Of a stretch of DNA of 64,000 bases, positions 47,156-56,629 are shown piece by piece. Every line of letters starts with the position of its first letter. Position 1 is the first letter of the stretch. The stretch covers positions 372,001 to 436,000 of the forward strand of contig NC_017243.1 in NCBI RefSeq assembly GCF_000223215.1. Direction: 5' to 3'. The notes under the pieces were generated by a model. The model ran no database searches. It was not told the DNA's origin and saw nothing but the letters and a program-made list of their open reading frames with translations. The DNA comes from Brachyspira intermedia PWS/A. GTDB taxonomy: Bacteria > Spirochaetota > Brachyspiria > Brachyspirales > Brachyspiraceae. Both the position numbers and the translations under genes were made by a program.

Positions 47156-47425
47156 ATACTGAAAATTTTTAACTTTTTCAAAATTTATATTTTTAATTTT
47201 ATTGTTTGTGGTGGCTTTGCCCCCACACCCCCAGTTCTTTTGTTGGCACAAAGAACCAAAAAGCCTGCATTTATTGTATAAATTTAGGTTATGTCATATA
47301 TTTAATAAGTATATATTTAATATAAAGTTCTAGTAATTGCGTTTTTTGCAACTTTTTTGTGCGGCAAAAAAGTTGATAATTCTATATAAAGTGCATCAGT
47401 TGACAAAGTTAAAAATTTTCAGTAT
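47156..47425 (-). mobile_element. MITE-like intergenic element, copy 2, with perfect 21-bp inverted ends
   Basis: The ends 47156-47176 and 47405-47425 are exact reverse complements (atactgaaaattttt... and its complement). Inside, a gtggctttgccccca / ttctttt...aaagaacc block and a tgcaacttttttgtgcggca hairpin match, in reverse orientation, the blocks of the 16151-16435 element. Total 270 bp, no reading frame of note. Confidence 0.75.
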
Positions 47426-47441
47426 ATTTAAATTATATTTT

Positions 47442-48572
47442 TTATTTTAAATCTATATTTATAAATCTTAATGCTCTTTCAGAAGCATTTTCTACCAAAA
47501 GAGCGGTATTAGAAATAGATTCTTCAATAGTCATAGCTTTTGTGCATAGAGGCATTATGGACTTAATACCTAAATCATATACGATTTCAGCACCTTCTTT
47601 TATTTGTCCAACTATAGCAATTACAGGTATATTTCCGGCTCTTTTTGCAACACCTACAGGCACTTTTCCTTCTTTTGTTTGTCCGTCAATAGCTCCCTCT
47701 CCAGTTATTATAAGAGAAGCATCTTTTATTTTTGATTCAAAATCTATTATATCAAGCACAGCGTCTATTCCTCTTTTTAGCTTAGCATTACAAAAAGCAA
47801 CAAGTCCGCCTCCTAATCCTCCAGCAGCACCGGCTCCTTCCATATAGTCTATTTCTTTACCAAATTTTTCTTTTATGATTTTTGCTATATTTTTAAGTCC
47901 ATCATCAAGTATATCAAAACTTTCTTCTGTAACACCTTTTTGTTTTCCATATACAGCAGTAGCACCATTCTTTCCATAAAGCGGATTTTTTACATCGCAT
48001 GCGGCAGTTATTTTTATATCAAATATTCTTTTATCAACATTACTATCGTCTATATCGGCAACTTTTATCATGTTTTCAGCAATGGCTTCAAGTTCATTAT
48101 TATCTTTATCAAGAAATTTATATCCTAAAGCATTAGCCATGCCTATACCGCAGTCATTAGTTGCACTTCCGCCTATTCCTATTAAAATTTCTTTTATATT
48201 ATTATTGAGAGCGTCTTTTATAAATTCCCCTGTTCCATAAGTAGAATATTTTAAAGGATTTCTTGTTTTATCATCAACTAAAGTAAGTCCTGATGCTTCA
48301 GCCATTTCTATAACTGCTTTGTCTTTATTAATGATTCCATATTTAGCTTCTATTATTTTGCCTTCAGGGTTTTTTACATTTATTTTTTTAATATTTCCTC
48401 CTGCTGCATAAAGTATAGATTCAACAGTTCCTTCTCCTCCGTCAGCAACAGGAATCTTTATTATATCAGCATCTTTAATAACTTTTAATACTCCTTTCTC
48501 TATGTAATTGCAAACTTCTAAACTGCTTGCACTGCCTTTGAAAGAGTCTGGTATTATTATGATTTTTTTCAT
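47442..48572 (-). CDS. Glycerate kinase (GlxK/GarK family)
   Basis: 376 residues, full length for family PF02595. The motifs are IIPDSFKGSASSLEVC, VADGGEGTVES, EMAEASGLTLV, GIGGSATNDCGIGMANALG and ITGEGAIDGQT. It phosphorylates D-glycerate to 2- or 3-phosphoglycerate. It is transcribed divergently from a CdaR-like regulator, the pairing seen in sugar-diacid and glycerate regulons. Confidence 0.93.
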   Translation of the reverse strand: MKKIIIIPDSFKGSASSLEVCNYIEKGVLKVIKDADIIKIPVADGGEGTVESILYAAGGNIKKINVKNPEGKIIEAKYGIINKDKAVIEMAEASGLTLVDDKTRNPLKYSTYGTGEFIKDALNNNIKEILIGIGGSATNDCGIGMANALGYKFLDKDNNELEAIAENMIKVADIDDSNVDKRIFDIKITAACDVKNPLYGKNGATAVYGKQKGVTEESFDILDDGLKNIAKIIKEKFGKEIDYMEGAGAAGGLGGGLVAFCNAKLKRGIDAVLDIIDFESKIKDASLIITGEGAIDGQTKEGKVPVGVAKRAGNIPVIAIVGQIKEGAEIVYDLGIKSIMPLCTKAMTIEESISNTALLVENASERALRFINIDLK

Positions 48573-48826
48573 ATTATATTCCTTTTATATCTTTCTATGT
48601 ATTTTTTAACATTTGCTCATTGTTTAATATATACAATAAATATTTCAAAAATTGTATTTATAATACAAAGAAATATATATGTAATTTGATATAATTAAGA
48701 TACTAAAACAAATATAATTAAATGATATAAGTATTTTATATAGTATTATATCATTAATATAATACTTTATTTTTTAGTGATATCAATCGTAATTATTTTT
48801 ATAATAAATTTGTTCCAATACCATAT

Positions 48827-48860
48827 TATATGCCTAGTATTTAATCCTGCTAGGCATATA
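48827..48860. promoter_or_regulatory. Perfect 11-bp inverted repeat in the glycerate kinase-cdaR intergenic region
   Basis: tatatgcctag (48827-48837) and ctaggcatata (48849-48859) are exact complements with an 11-nt loop. It is the only GC-containing structure between the divergent genes and lies about 92 bp before the regulator's ATG. It may be an operator for the regulator or a leader hairpin. Confidence 0.5.
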
Positions 48861-48951
48861 TGTATTTTAAAGTTTAAATATTTTCTTGTTTTTTATATAT
48901 TATAAAGATAATATATTTTATATAAAAAAATTAATTATTTTCAAGGTGCTT

Positions 48952-50079
48952 ATGTATATTGATAATGAAATGGCTCAAAGATTATTAGATAAGATAATGA
49001 AAGTTATAGATTATGAAGTTAATATTAATATTATGAATGAATATGGGGAGATTATTGCAAGCGGTGATAAGGGCAGAATAGGAAAAATAAATTTGGGAGC
49101 TTTGGAAGTATTAAAAAATTCTGAAAATATGAATTATTTCAATTTTATAGATAATGAAAAAGAAAGCAGCAGACCGGGTATTAATATGCCTCTTATATTT
49201 AATAATGAACTTATAGGTGTTGTTGGAGTTACAGGAGATCCTAAAGAAATAAAATTAATAGCAAATATGATAAAAATGACTACCGAAATATTAATCGAAA
49301 GAGAGATTGATATTGATAAAAAAACATTGAAACAAACAACATTAAATAATTATATATATAAAATCATATCCAAAGAAAATCACAAATATTTATCATCTAT
49401 TAATATATGGGCTGAAAATAATGGTTATTCATTTAATATAAATAGAATGGTATGCTTAATTAAAATAGAAAAAAATAATGATTATGATATAAAAAAAATA
49501 TCTGAATGTATATTGAATAAAATAAAATTAATAAAATATTTCAGTAATCAGGATATAATCTCTCATATTGGAAACGGTCAGTTTATCATCATAAAAAGTT
49601 TGAATGATAATGATAAAAATAAAACAGTGTCATTATTTTTTAAATATCTAAGAAAAGAAATAAAAATACAATTTTCCGTTATGTGCGGATGTATAGTTAA
49701 TAGTTTAGATAATATACCTAATAGTTTTGAACAGGCTAATTTTCTTTTTAATTATATTGAATATACGAATAATGATATTTATTTTATAGAAGATTATATA
49801 TTGGAATATATTGTTTTAAATGAAGGTTATTTCAGTTCTTCTATGATTCTTAAAAATACATTAAATATTATTAATAAAAATTCAACTTTCAAAGAAACTA
49901 TAATAACTATATGTAAATATGATCTAAATATTAATAAAACTTGTGAAAAATTATCTCTTCATAGAAATACTATTTTGCATAGAATGAAAAAAATTAAAGA
50001 AATATTAGGGCTTGATCCTATTAAAAACCATACTGACAGAATAAAATTTTATATTATAGCAGCATTATTAGAAAAATAG
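48952..50079 (+). CDS. CdaR-like sugar-diacid/glycerate regulator
   Basis: 375 residues from ATG 48952, chosen because AAGGTG precedes it and the protein then starts MYIDNEMAQRLLDKIMKVID as in CdaR. The N-terminal sugar-diacid-recognition domain (RPGINMPLIFNNELIGVVGV) is followed by a GGDEF-like central region and a C-terminal helix-turn-helix (KTCEKLSLHRNTILHRMKKI). It should activate the divergent glycerate kinase gene in response to glycerate or a related acid. Confidence 0.88.
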   Translation: MYIDNEMAQRLLDKIMKVIDYEVNINIMNEYGEIIASGDKGRIGKINLGALEVLKNSENMNYFNFIDNEKESSRPGINMPLIFNNELIGVVGVTGDPKEIKLIANMIKMTTEILIEREIDIDKKTLKQTTLNNYIYKIISKENHKYLSSINIWAENNGYSFNINRMVCLIKIEKNNDYDIKKISECILNKIKLIKYFSNQDIISHIGNGQFIIIKSLNDNDKNKTVSLFFKYLRKEIKIQFSVMCGCIVNSLDNIPNSFEQANFLFNYIEYTNNDIYFIEDYILEYIVLNEGYFSSSMILKNTLNIINKNSTFKETIITICKYDLNINKTCEKLSLHRNTILHRMKKIKEILGLDPIKNHTDRIKFYIIAALLEK

Positions 50080-50311
50080 TTGTTTAATTTTAAGTATTAT
50101 AAGATATTGTGATATTCATTACAATTTTAAGTATATATAAATGTTATATTATTAATGATATAATATTATGTAAAAAATAATTTAATAATTTTAATATAAA
50201 TTTTATGTGAAAAAATAAATCAAAAATTTCTATAAAAAGTATTGATATTTTATGATTTTACATATATTATAAAAAATTGATAATGAAAAAATAAAAATAA
50301 GGAGAGGAAAG

Positions 50312-51811
50312 ATGAGTCATCATCATCACAGAGGACAATGGGGGACTAGAGCAGGATTCATACTTGCTGCTATAGGTTCTGCTGTTGGTTTAGGTAATAT
50401 ATGGCGTTTCCCATATATGGTTGCATCTAATGGTGGCGGTGCTTTTATGATAGTTTTCCTTTTGGCTATGCTTACTGCAGGCATACCTATAATGATACTA
50501 GAATTTTCTATAGGTCATAAGACTCATAAAAGTGCACCTGGTGCTTTGAAAGCATTGAACCCTTCTTGGGAATGGTTAGGTTGGTTACAAGTATTTACAT
50601 GTTTTGCAATAGTTATTTATTATTCAGTCATTATTGCTTGGTCATTATCTTACGGACTCTTTTCTATTCAAGGTTTAAAATGGGGAACTGATACAGCAGG
50701 TTTCTTCACAAAAGAATATTTAAAACTTCAAGATGGTTTTTCACTCAGCAATTTTAATATTGGAGTTGCTATACCATTAGTTATTGTTTGGATTATTATA
50801 TTAGTTTCTGTTATTGGCGGTGTTAAAGATGGTATAGAAAAAGCAAATAAAATATTCATGCCTTTATTAGCTATATTGGTAGTAATTATTCTTATTAGAG
50901 GTGTAACTTTACCTGGAGCTTTAGCAGGTCTTGATTATATGTTCAAACCTGATTTTTCTAAACTTACTAATCCTAAAATTTGGATAGATGCTTATGGTCA
51001 GGTATTCTACAGTATGTCTGTAGCATTCGGTATAATGATTACTTATTCTAGTTATTTGCCTGATGATTCAGATATAGCAAATAATGCATTTATGACAGGT
51101 TTTGCTGATACTAGTTTCAGTTTGTTTGCTGGTATAACAGTATTTAGTATAATTGGTTATATGGCACATACTCAAGGAAAGCCTGTTTCTGAAGTAGCTG
51201 GAAGCGGCGGTATAGGTTTAGCATTTATGGTATTCCCTGAAGCTATTAACTCTTTACCTGGTTTAAATGGATTATTTGGAGTAGTATTCTTCTTGGTGCT
51301 TTCATTTGCTGGATTAACATCTGCTATTTCTCTCGCTGAAGTTGTTATATCTTCATTTATAGATAAGTTCCATTTCAATAGAAAAAAAGTAAGTATTGTT
51401 ATTATTATAATACAAGGTGCTATATCTATGGTATATGCTACAGGAAGCGGACTTTCTATACTTGATATAGTTGATGCTTTTATAAACAATTATAATATTG
51501 TAGTAAGCGGTTTAATAGAGATTATATTAGTTGCTTGGGTATATAAACTTGGATCATTCAAAGAAACTATCAATACAGTTAGTGAATTTAGAGTAGGTAA
51601 TTGGTGGGATTTCTGTTTGAAATTCTTAACTCCGGTATTCTTAGCTGTAATGTTATCATTAAAATTAATAAATGATTTCAAAACTCCTTACGGCGGTTAT
51701 CCTACTTGGGCATTATTTGCTTTAGGTTGGTCAATGCCTGTTATAGCATTTATAGCTGGAATATTATTGGCTAAGTTTAAAGACAGACAGCCTAATATAC
51801 CTCATCAATGA
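50312..51811 (+). CDS. Sodium-dependent NSS-family amino-acid transporter
   Basis: 499 residues with about 12 membrane spans. The family start is GTRAGFILAAIGSAVGLGNIWRFPYM, with the sodium-site region of helix 1, then GGAFMIVFLLAMLTAGIP. An HHHH run follows the start Met. It imports an amino acid with sodium ions. Strong ribosome site AAGGAGAGG. A small MetS-like gene follows 25 bp later, which supports an MetP/MetS-type methionine/alanine system. Confidence 0.92.
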   Translation: MSHHHHRGQWGTRAGFILAAIGSAVGLGNIWRFPYMVASNGGGAFMIVFLLAMLTAGIPIMILEFSIGHKTHKSAPGALKALNPSWEWLGWLQVFTCFAIVIYYSVIIAWSLSYGLFSIQGLKWGTDTAGFFTKEYLKLQDGFSLSNFNIGVAIPLVIVWIIILVSVIGGVKDGIEKANKIFMPLLAILVVIILIRGVTLPGALAGLDYMFKPDFSKLTNPKIWIDAYGQVFYSMSVAFGIMITYSSYLPDDSDIANNAFMTGFADTSFSLFAGITVFSIIGYMAHTQGKPVSEVAGSGGIGLAFMVFPEAINSLPGLNGLFGVVFFLVLSFAGLTSAISLAEVVISSFIDKFHFNRKKVSIVIIIIQGAISMVYATGSGLSILDIVDAFINNYNIVVSGLIEIILVAWVYKLGSFKETINTVSEFRVGNWWDFCLKFLTPVFLAVMLSLKLINDFKTPYGGYPTWALFALGWSMPVIAFIAGILLAKFKDRQPNIPHQ

Positions 51812-51836
51812 AAATAAATAAAAGGAGGAATTAATT

Positions 51837-51932
51837 ATGGGATTAGATTCTGCTATATTTATGGGATTCAGCTTATTAGCTATTTGGGGAGGATTTGCTT
51901 TCTTTTTAGGAATAGCTTTAAGAAAGATGTAA
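51837..51932 (+). CDS. MetS-family small subunit of the NSS transporter
   Basis: 31 residues, ATG 51837 to TAA 51930-51932. A perfect AAAGGAGGAA ribosome site lies upstream. One membrane helix, MGFSLLAIWGGFAFFLGIAL, then a basic end RKM. This fits the MetS family, single-span partners encoded directly after NSS transporters such as MetP. Cotranscribed with the transporter and closed by the terminator at 51956. Confidence 0.82.
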   Translation: MGLDSAIFMGFSLLAIWGGFAFFLGIALRKM

Positions 51933-51955
51933 ATTATAATTTGAATTAAAAATAT

Positions 51956-51992
51956 AAGGCATAGGCTTGTTTTAAGTCTATGCCTTTTTATA
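51956..51992 (+). terminator. Terminator of the transporter operon
   Basis: aaggcatag / ctatgcctt with a 15-nt loop followed by a T tract (51983-51989). Confidence 0.85.
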
Positions 51993-52092
51993 TTATTAGT
52001 TTTATATTATATGAATATTAAATAATGTATATGTATTTACATTTGTTTAATTTTGTATAATATATAATATCAATATAATTTAGGTGTGCAAA

Positions 52093-53217
52093 ATGAAAAA
52101 GATTTTTATAATGATGATGGCATCACTGAGTATGTCATATTCTTCAATATTTGGTATGTATGGAGATCAGGACGATTGGATTGATTTTCTTACAGATGGC
52201 AATCAGTTTAGAGCTAGAATGGATCAATTAGGATTTGTTTTAGGTAATAGTACTATTAAAGGTACTTTCGGTTTTAGAACTCAAAGTTCATTAACTCAAT
52301 TAGGATATATTTTGTTGAATAATAAGGTTGGTACTTATTTGGGAGCAACTATTTCCGGCGGTATAGGATATACTTCTGAGGCTTTTAGTATAGGTTTAGG
52401 TTATAATTATACTACCGCATCATTTTTGCCTACTAGCGATAACTTTGGTTCTCATACTCCTGTACTTATGATTAATGCTTTAAATGATAATTTGAGGATA
52501 GTTATTCCTGTGCAAATATTAGTACATAATGGAAGTATTGATCAACTTGGGAGCTATAGAGATAATTATTTAGGTATAAGTACTGATACGCAAATAAGAT
52601 ATTATACAGGTATAGATGCTTTTAATGAAATAAGATTATATGTAAAATATGGGCAATTAGGATATAAGTTTAATACGCAAGAAGTTTTAGCAAGATCATT
52701 TGGTTTTGAAACGAGATTCTATTTTTTGAATACTGCTGTTGGAAATGTAACTATTAATCCTTTTATTAAAGTAGCATATAATACAGCTTTGCATGGATTT
52801 AGTACTATGGTAAGAGCATTAGATGGTATGTATGAAGAAATAGGAGGTTATTCAAATACTACTGTTTCCCCGCAAGCAAATATCAATGCTAAATGGGATA
52901 AGAATCCTTATGATGTAACTGTGCAGGCAGTATTGGGAGTAACAGCTAATAGTGATATAGTATCACTTTATGTTGAGCCTTCTTTAGGTTATAAGGCTAG
53001 ATATTTAGGAAAAATGCAATATGAAAAAGTTAATTATGATTTTAAAGTTAATCATTATTTATCTTGGGGTGCTTATGCAGAGCTTTATATAACGCCGGTA
53101 AAAGATTTGGAATGGTATTTTGAAATGGATGTTAATAACAGTGATTCATATTCTACTGGTACACCTGTTAGTTTTGCTTCTACTACAGGAATAACTTGGT
53201 ATTTGCCTGAATTTTAA
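52093..53217 (+). CDS. Vsp-like variable surface protein (outer-membrane beta barrel)
   Basis: 374 residues from ATG 52093 (GTG 52084 in frame, less likely). The signal peptide is MKKIFIMMMASLSMSYSSIFG. The mature start YGDQDDWIDFLTDGNQFRAR is the hallmark of the Brachyspira Vsp family as I recall it. The rest alternates short hydrophobic strands with Gly/Asn turns and ends with an aromatic residue (TWYLPEF), as expected for an outer-membrane barrel. It is a single copy here, whereas vsp genes often lie in tandem groups. It is closed by a 14-bp perfect terminator. Confidence 0.8.
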   Translation: MKKIFIMMMASLSMSYSSIFGMYGDQDDWIDFLTDGNQFRARMDQLGFVLGNSTIKGTFGFRTQSSLTQLGYILLNNKVGTYLGATISGGIGYTSEAFSIGLGYNYTTASFLPTSDNFGSHTPVLMINALNDNLRIVIPVQILVHNGSIDQLGSYRDNYLGISTDTQIRYYTGIDAFNEIRLYVKYGQLGYKFNTQEVLARSFGFETRFYFLNTAVGNVTINPFIKVAYNTALHGFSTMVRALDGMYEEIGGYSNTTVSPQANINAKWDKNPYDVTVQAVLGVTANSDIVSLYVEPSLGYKARYLGKMQYEKVNYDFKVNHYLSWGAYAELYITPVKDLEWYFEMDVNNSDSYSTGTPVSFASTTGITWYLPEF

Positions 53218-53252
53218 TTCTAAAGAAAATTTTATATGACAAAATAAAAAAT

Positions 53253-53290
53253 AAGAGGTATTTATTTTTTAATAATAAATACCTCTTTCA
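53253..53290. terminator. Bidirectional terminator
   Basis: Perfect 14-bp arms aagaggtatttatt (53253-53266) and aataaatacctctt (53274-53287), between the convergent genes ending at 53217 and 53311. Confidence 0.9.
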
Positions 53291-53310
53291 TTTTATTTAT
53301 ATTTTTTAAT

Positions 53311-54018
53311 TTAATCTCTTCTTCTTTGTGCCAACATTAAAAGTCTTAATAATGTAAGTATAGCAGTAACAGCGGCAGCAACATAAGTTAAAGCGGCAGC
53401 AGATAAAACTTTTTTAGCTCCGTCAAGTTCTTCACTGTCTAAGAATCCGCCTTTATCCAATATCTTTATAGCTCTGTTTGAAGCATCAAATTCAACAGGT
53501 AAAGTAACTAAGGAGAAGAATACAGCAAATGCAAAAAGTATAATACCAGCCATCATTATATAGTATGAGAAACTTCCTGCACCTCCTATCATAATACCTA
53601 ATAATACCAAGAAAGGTCCGAATTGATCACCTATAGCACATAAAGGATAAAAGCCATTTCTTATAGAAAGAGGAGCATATCCTCTGTTATGCTGTATAGC
53701 ATGTCCTACCTCATGAGCAGCAACTCCCAAAGCAGCAACATCTGTACCATCATATACACCATGAGAAAGTCTTAATACTCTTGAAGAAGGGTCATAATGA
53801 TCAGTTAATGTACCGCCTATTCTTTCAACAGGAATATCTATTCCATATCCTTCTAGAATATATTTTGCTGTTTGAGCACCTGTAATTCCTCTTTTATTTT
53901 CCATTCTGCTGTATTTAGCATAGGTGGATTTTACTTTCATTTGAGCCCAGAAACCAAGAATTATACCTGGAATTAGTATCCATATATATCCGAAATAATA
54001 TTCAAAATATCCAAACAT
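53311..54018 (-). CDS. YugP-like membrane zinc metallopeptidase
   Basis: 235 residues (family PF04298). The zinc motif is VAAHEVGHAIQHNRGYAPL. About four membrane segments: YIWILIPGIILGFWA at the N-terminus and three after residue 130. The conserved VILPVEFDASNRA-like stretch is here FSLVTLPVEFDASNRAIKIL. Its substrate is unknown. AGGAGG precedes the ATG at 54018. Confidence 0.9.
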   Translation of the reverse strand: MFGYFEYYFGYIWILIPGIILGFWAQMKVKSTYAKYSRMENKRGITGAQTAKYILEGYGIDIPVERIGGTLTDHYDPSSRVLRLSHGVYDGTDVAALGVAAHEVGHAIQHNRGYAPLSIRNGFYPLCAIGDQFGPFLVLLGIMIGGAGSFSYYIMMAGIILFAFAVFFSLVTLPVEFDASNRAIKILDKGGFLDSEELDGAKKVLSAAALTYVAAAVTAILTLLRLLMLAQRRRD

Positions 54019-54150
54019 TAAAAACCTCCTATTTTTTAGTATTTTTCATTTATAAATATATGAATTAATTACAATAATTATAACATTTTTTTATAACTAT
54101 GTTAATAGTTTTAATGTAAAATTAAATTTTGTATGTTATATAATTATTTT

Positions 54151-54412
54151 ATAATAGCTGATAATTTTATTTTTAAGTAAGTTATCAGCTGCTCGTTTAT
54201 GACAGAAAATCAATAAACTTTATCTATTATTGCTAGTCATAAACTCGCTTTATAATAGCTGACAACTAAAGTTATCAGCTGCTCGTTTATGACTGAAAAA
54301 TTAATAAACTTTATCTATTATTGCTAGTCATAAACTCGCTTTATAATAGCTGACAACTAAAGTTATCAGCTGCTCGTTTATGACTGAAAAATTAATAAAC
54401 TTTATCAGCATT
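54151..54412 (-). repeat. Tandem ~90-bp palindromic repeat overlapping the 3' end of a peptidase gene
   Basis: gttatcagctgctcgtttat recurs at 54181, 54271 and 54362 (spacing 90 and 91). Each unit carries gctgacaact / agttatcagc and ataaactcgc / gctcgtttat complementary pairs, plus aataaactttatc. The last copy of aataaactttatc (54394-54406) is the final coding segment and stop of the M28 peptidase gene. Confidence 0.8.
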
Positions 54413-55381
54413 TTTAATTGTGTATTCTAGGGTTTTTCCTACTGCTTCTAAAGTCTTTTTATCTAATTTATCTATAGTATCCTGTGATGTATGATGAAAT
54501 GGATATCCCATATCTATAACATCAATGAAAGGTATTCTCTCATTTAAAAAAGGAGTATGATCATCTATTATAGTGCCATAATGTCCGTCAATAAAATATT
54601 CTTTGTATCCTAAATTATTAGCATAATTCCACACTTTATCATATATTGTAGAATAATATGTATGGGCAAAACTTTCATATCTGAATTTAGCATTTTTGCT
54701 TCCAACCATATCAAGAAGTATACCGAATTTTATTTTTTGTTTATCTAATATTTTATCTCTTAATATAATTTCATTAACAAAAGCAATGCTTCCCTGTATC
54801 CAATCTGTTTCTATTAAAGAATCACCTTCTACATCGAATAGATTTCCGTCATCTTCCAAATCGAATAGTACAAAGCATACACTATAAGGCAAATCATTAT
54901 AATTTTTTAAAGCCTTCATAAGTTCAAGTAAAACACCACTGCTGCTTGCTCCATCATTAGCACCGCTTATAGGCTTATCTCTATTAAATAGTACAGGGTC
55001 TTTTTCAGCAACAGAACGGCTGTCAAAATGACTAGTAATAATTACATAATCATCAGTTTTGCCTTTTAGAAATGCATATATATTTTCGCCTTTTCTTCCT
55101 TTTATGTAAGGAGCTTCAAAATTATGACTATAAACTTCATATCCAAGATTAGAAATTTCCTGTTTAAAAAACTCTCTTACTTTTTTATGAGCTTCAGATC
55201 CATAATTGCGAGGGCCTAAATCTGTTTGTTTTTTTATATAACTATAGGCATTATCAGCGTTGAAATAAAAATTTTCATTAATTTTTTGATTGTTTTCTTT
55301 TTGAGCTGTATTTGCTTTGGCGTTACTGCATGAATATAACATTATTGTCATTACTATAAAAAGGGTTGTAATATATTTCAT
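54392..55381 (-). CDS. M28-family zinc peptidase lipoprotein
   Basis: 329 residues. The lipoprotein signal ends IMLYSCSNA. The metal ligands are in VIITSHFDSR, SGANDGASSSGVLLELM and FVLFDLEDDGN, with LDMVGS and FHHTSQDTIDKL. This is the aminopeptidase/glutaminyl-cyclase-like group. It acts in the periplasm or on the cell surface. The stop codon lies within the tandem repeat, so the last four residues (DKVY) may have been set by repeat insertion. Confidence 0.88.
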   Translation of the reverse strand: MKYITTLFIVMTIMLYSCSNAKANTAQKENNQKINENFYFNADNAYSYIKKQTDLGPRNYGSEAHKKVREFFKQEISNLGYEVYSHNFEAPYIKGRKGENIYAFLKGKTDDYVIITSHFDSRSVAEKDPVLFNRDKPISGANDGASSSGVLLELMKALKNYNDLPYSVCFVLFDLEDDGNLFDVEGDSLIETDWIQGSIAFVNEIILRDKILDKQKIKFGILLDMVGSKNAKFRYESFAHTYYSTIYDKVWNYANNLGYKEYFIDGHYGTIIDDHTPFLNERIPFIDVIDMGYPFHHTSQDTIDKLDKKTLEAVGKTLEYTIKNADKVY

Positions 55382-55584
55382 ATTTTTATAACCATATATA
55401 TTTATTTGTATTGTGTTTGTTGATTTTAATTTAATAATAGTAAAAAGTCAATAAAATAGTATGTTTTAATGTATAAGAATACAGTTAAAAGCCCTATCGG
55501 ATTTTTTTATAAAAAATTAGTCTTTACTTTTTTTTAAAAGATATTATAATATGGTGTACGTGAAGTTAATATTATGTTACTGTT

Positions 55585-55612
55585 TTGTAGGGGATGACTA
55601 AACAGATATAAA
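55585..55612 (+). promoter_or_regulatory. Possible sigma-70-type promoter of flaB
   Basis: TTGTAG (55585-55590), 16-nt spacer, TATAAA (55607-55612), 70 bp before the ATG. I looked for a sigma-28 (TAAA ... GCCGATAA) box and did not find a convincing one. Confidence 0.35.
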
Positions 55613-55682
55613 ATGCATAATATAGATAGCTTTAGAAAATAAAATTACAAAATATTTTAAGCACTATTCATGGAGGGTAGTT

Positions 55683-56519
55683 ATGATTATCAACAATAAT
55701 ATTTCTGCATTAAATGCAAACAGACAATTGAATTTAACAGGAAATTCAATGACTAAAACAATAGCTCAGCTTTCTAGCGGTATGAGAATTAACACTGCTG
55801 GAGATGATGCTTCTGGATTAGCAGTATCTGAAAAAATGCGTTCACAATACCGTGGTTTACAACAAGCTACTAGAAACGCTCAAAACGGTATATCTTTCAT
55901 TCAAACAACTGAAGGTTATTTAAATGAAACTACTAACATTATGCAAAGAATGAGAGAATTAGCTATTCAATCTGCTAACGGTATATACTCTGACAGCGAC
56001 AGAGCTTTAATACAAGTAGAAGTTAATCAATTAGTAGCTGAAGTTGACAGAATCGCTTCTCAAGCTGAATTCAACAAAATGAACATGTTAACAGGACGTT
56101 TTGCTGCTGATGGTCAAACTCCTATGACTTTCCACATCGGTGCTAACATGGATCAAAGAGTATCTGTTAATATAGGTTCTATGACTGCTGCTAACTTACA
56201 AGTTGGTGGAGACACTCCTATTTCTATTTCTTCTGTTGAAACTGCTAACCAAGCTTTAGGAAGAATAGATGAAGGTATTCAAATGGTTGTAGCTCAAAGA
56301 GCTGAATTAGGTGCTGTTCAAAATAGAATGGAATCTATGGTAAAAAGCTTAATGATCGCTACTGAAAACACTATCGCTTCTGAAAGTGTTATACGTGATG
56401 CTGATATGGCTTCTGCTATGGTTGCTTATACTCGTGAGCAAATCTTACAACAAACAGGTGCTGCTATGTTAGCTAACGCTAATATGAAAAATCAATCTAT
56501 AATGAGAATTATTGGATAA
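55683..56519 (+). CDS. flaB: Flagellin FlaB (periplasmic flagellar core)
   Basis: 278 residues, typical spirochaetal FlaB length with no central variable domain. The N-terminal D0/D1 region is MIINNNISALNANRQL ... LSSGMRINTAGDDASGLAVS; the C-terminal D0 is EQILQQTGAAMLANANMKNQ. It polymerises in the periplasm to form the core of the endoflagella. Ribosome site GGAGGG. Codon use is richer in AAC/ATC/TCC-type codons than its neighbours, as expected for a highly expressed gene. A terminator follows. Confidence 0.96.
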   Translation: MIINNNISALNANRQLNLTGNSMTKTIAQLSSGMRINTAGDDASGLAVSEKMRSQYRGLQQATRNAQNGISFIQTTEGYLNETTNIMQRMRELAIQSANGIYSDSDRALIQVEVNQLVAEVDRIASQAEFNKMNMLTGRFAADGQTPMTFHIGANMDQRVSVNIGSMTAANLQVGGDTPISISSVETANQALGRIDEGIQMVVAQRAELGAVQNRMESMVKSLMIATENTIASESVIRDADMASAMVAYTREQILQQTGAAMLANANMKNQSIMRIIG

Positions 56520-56552
56520 TTTGATTTAAGCGACTTATTACAAATGTAGATA

Positions 56553-56592
56553 TAAAGCCCATTAATAGAAATATTAGTGGGCTTTTATTTTT
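56553..56592 (+). terminator. Terminator after flaB
   Basis: aaagcccattaata / tattagtgggctttt with a GAAA-type loop and a T tract to 56592. Confidence 0.88.
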
Positions 56593-56629
56593 TGTCTAAT
56601 TTAATTTTTTTATTTATGAAAGGATTTTT

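Noticed and set aside
55382-55682. Sigma-28 promoter for flaB
   Set aside because: No TAAA-N15-GCCGATAA-like pair at acceptable spacing; only a sigma-70-like pair was found.
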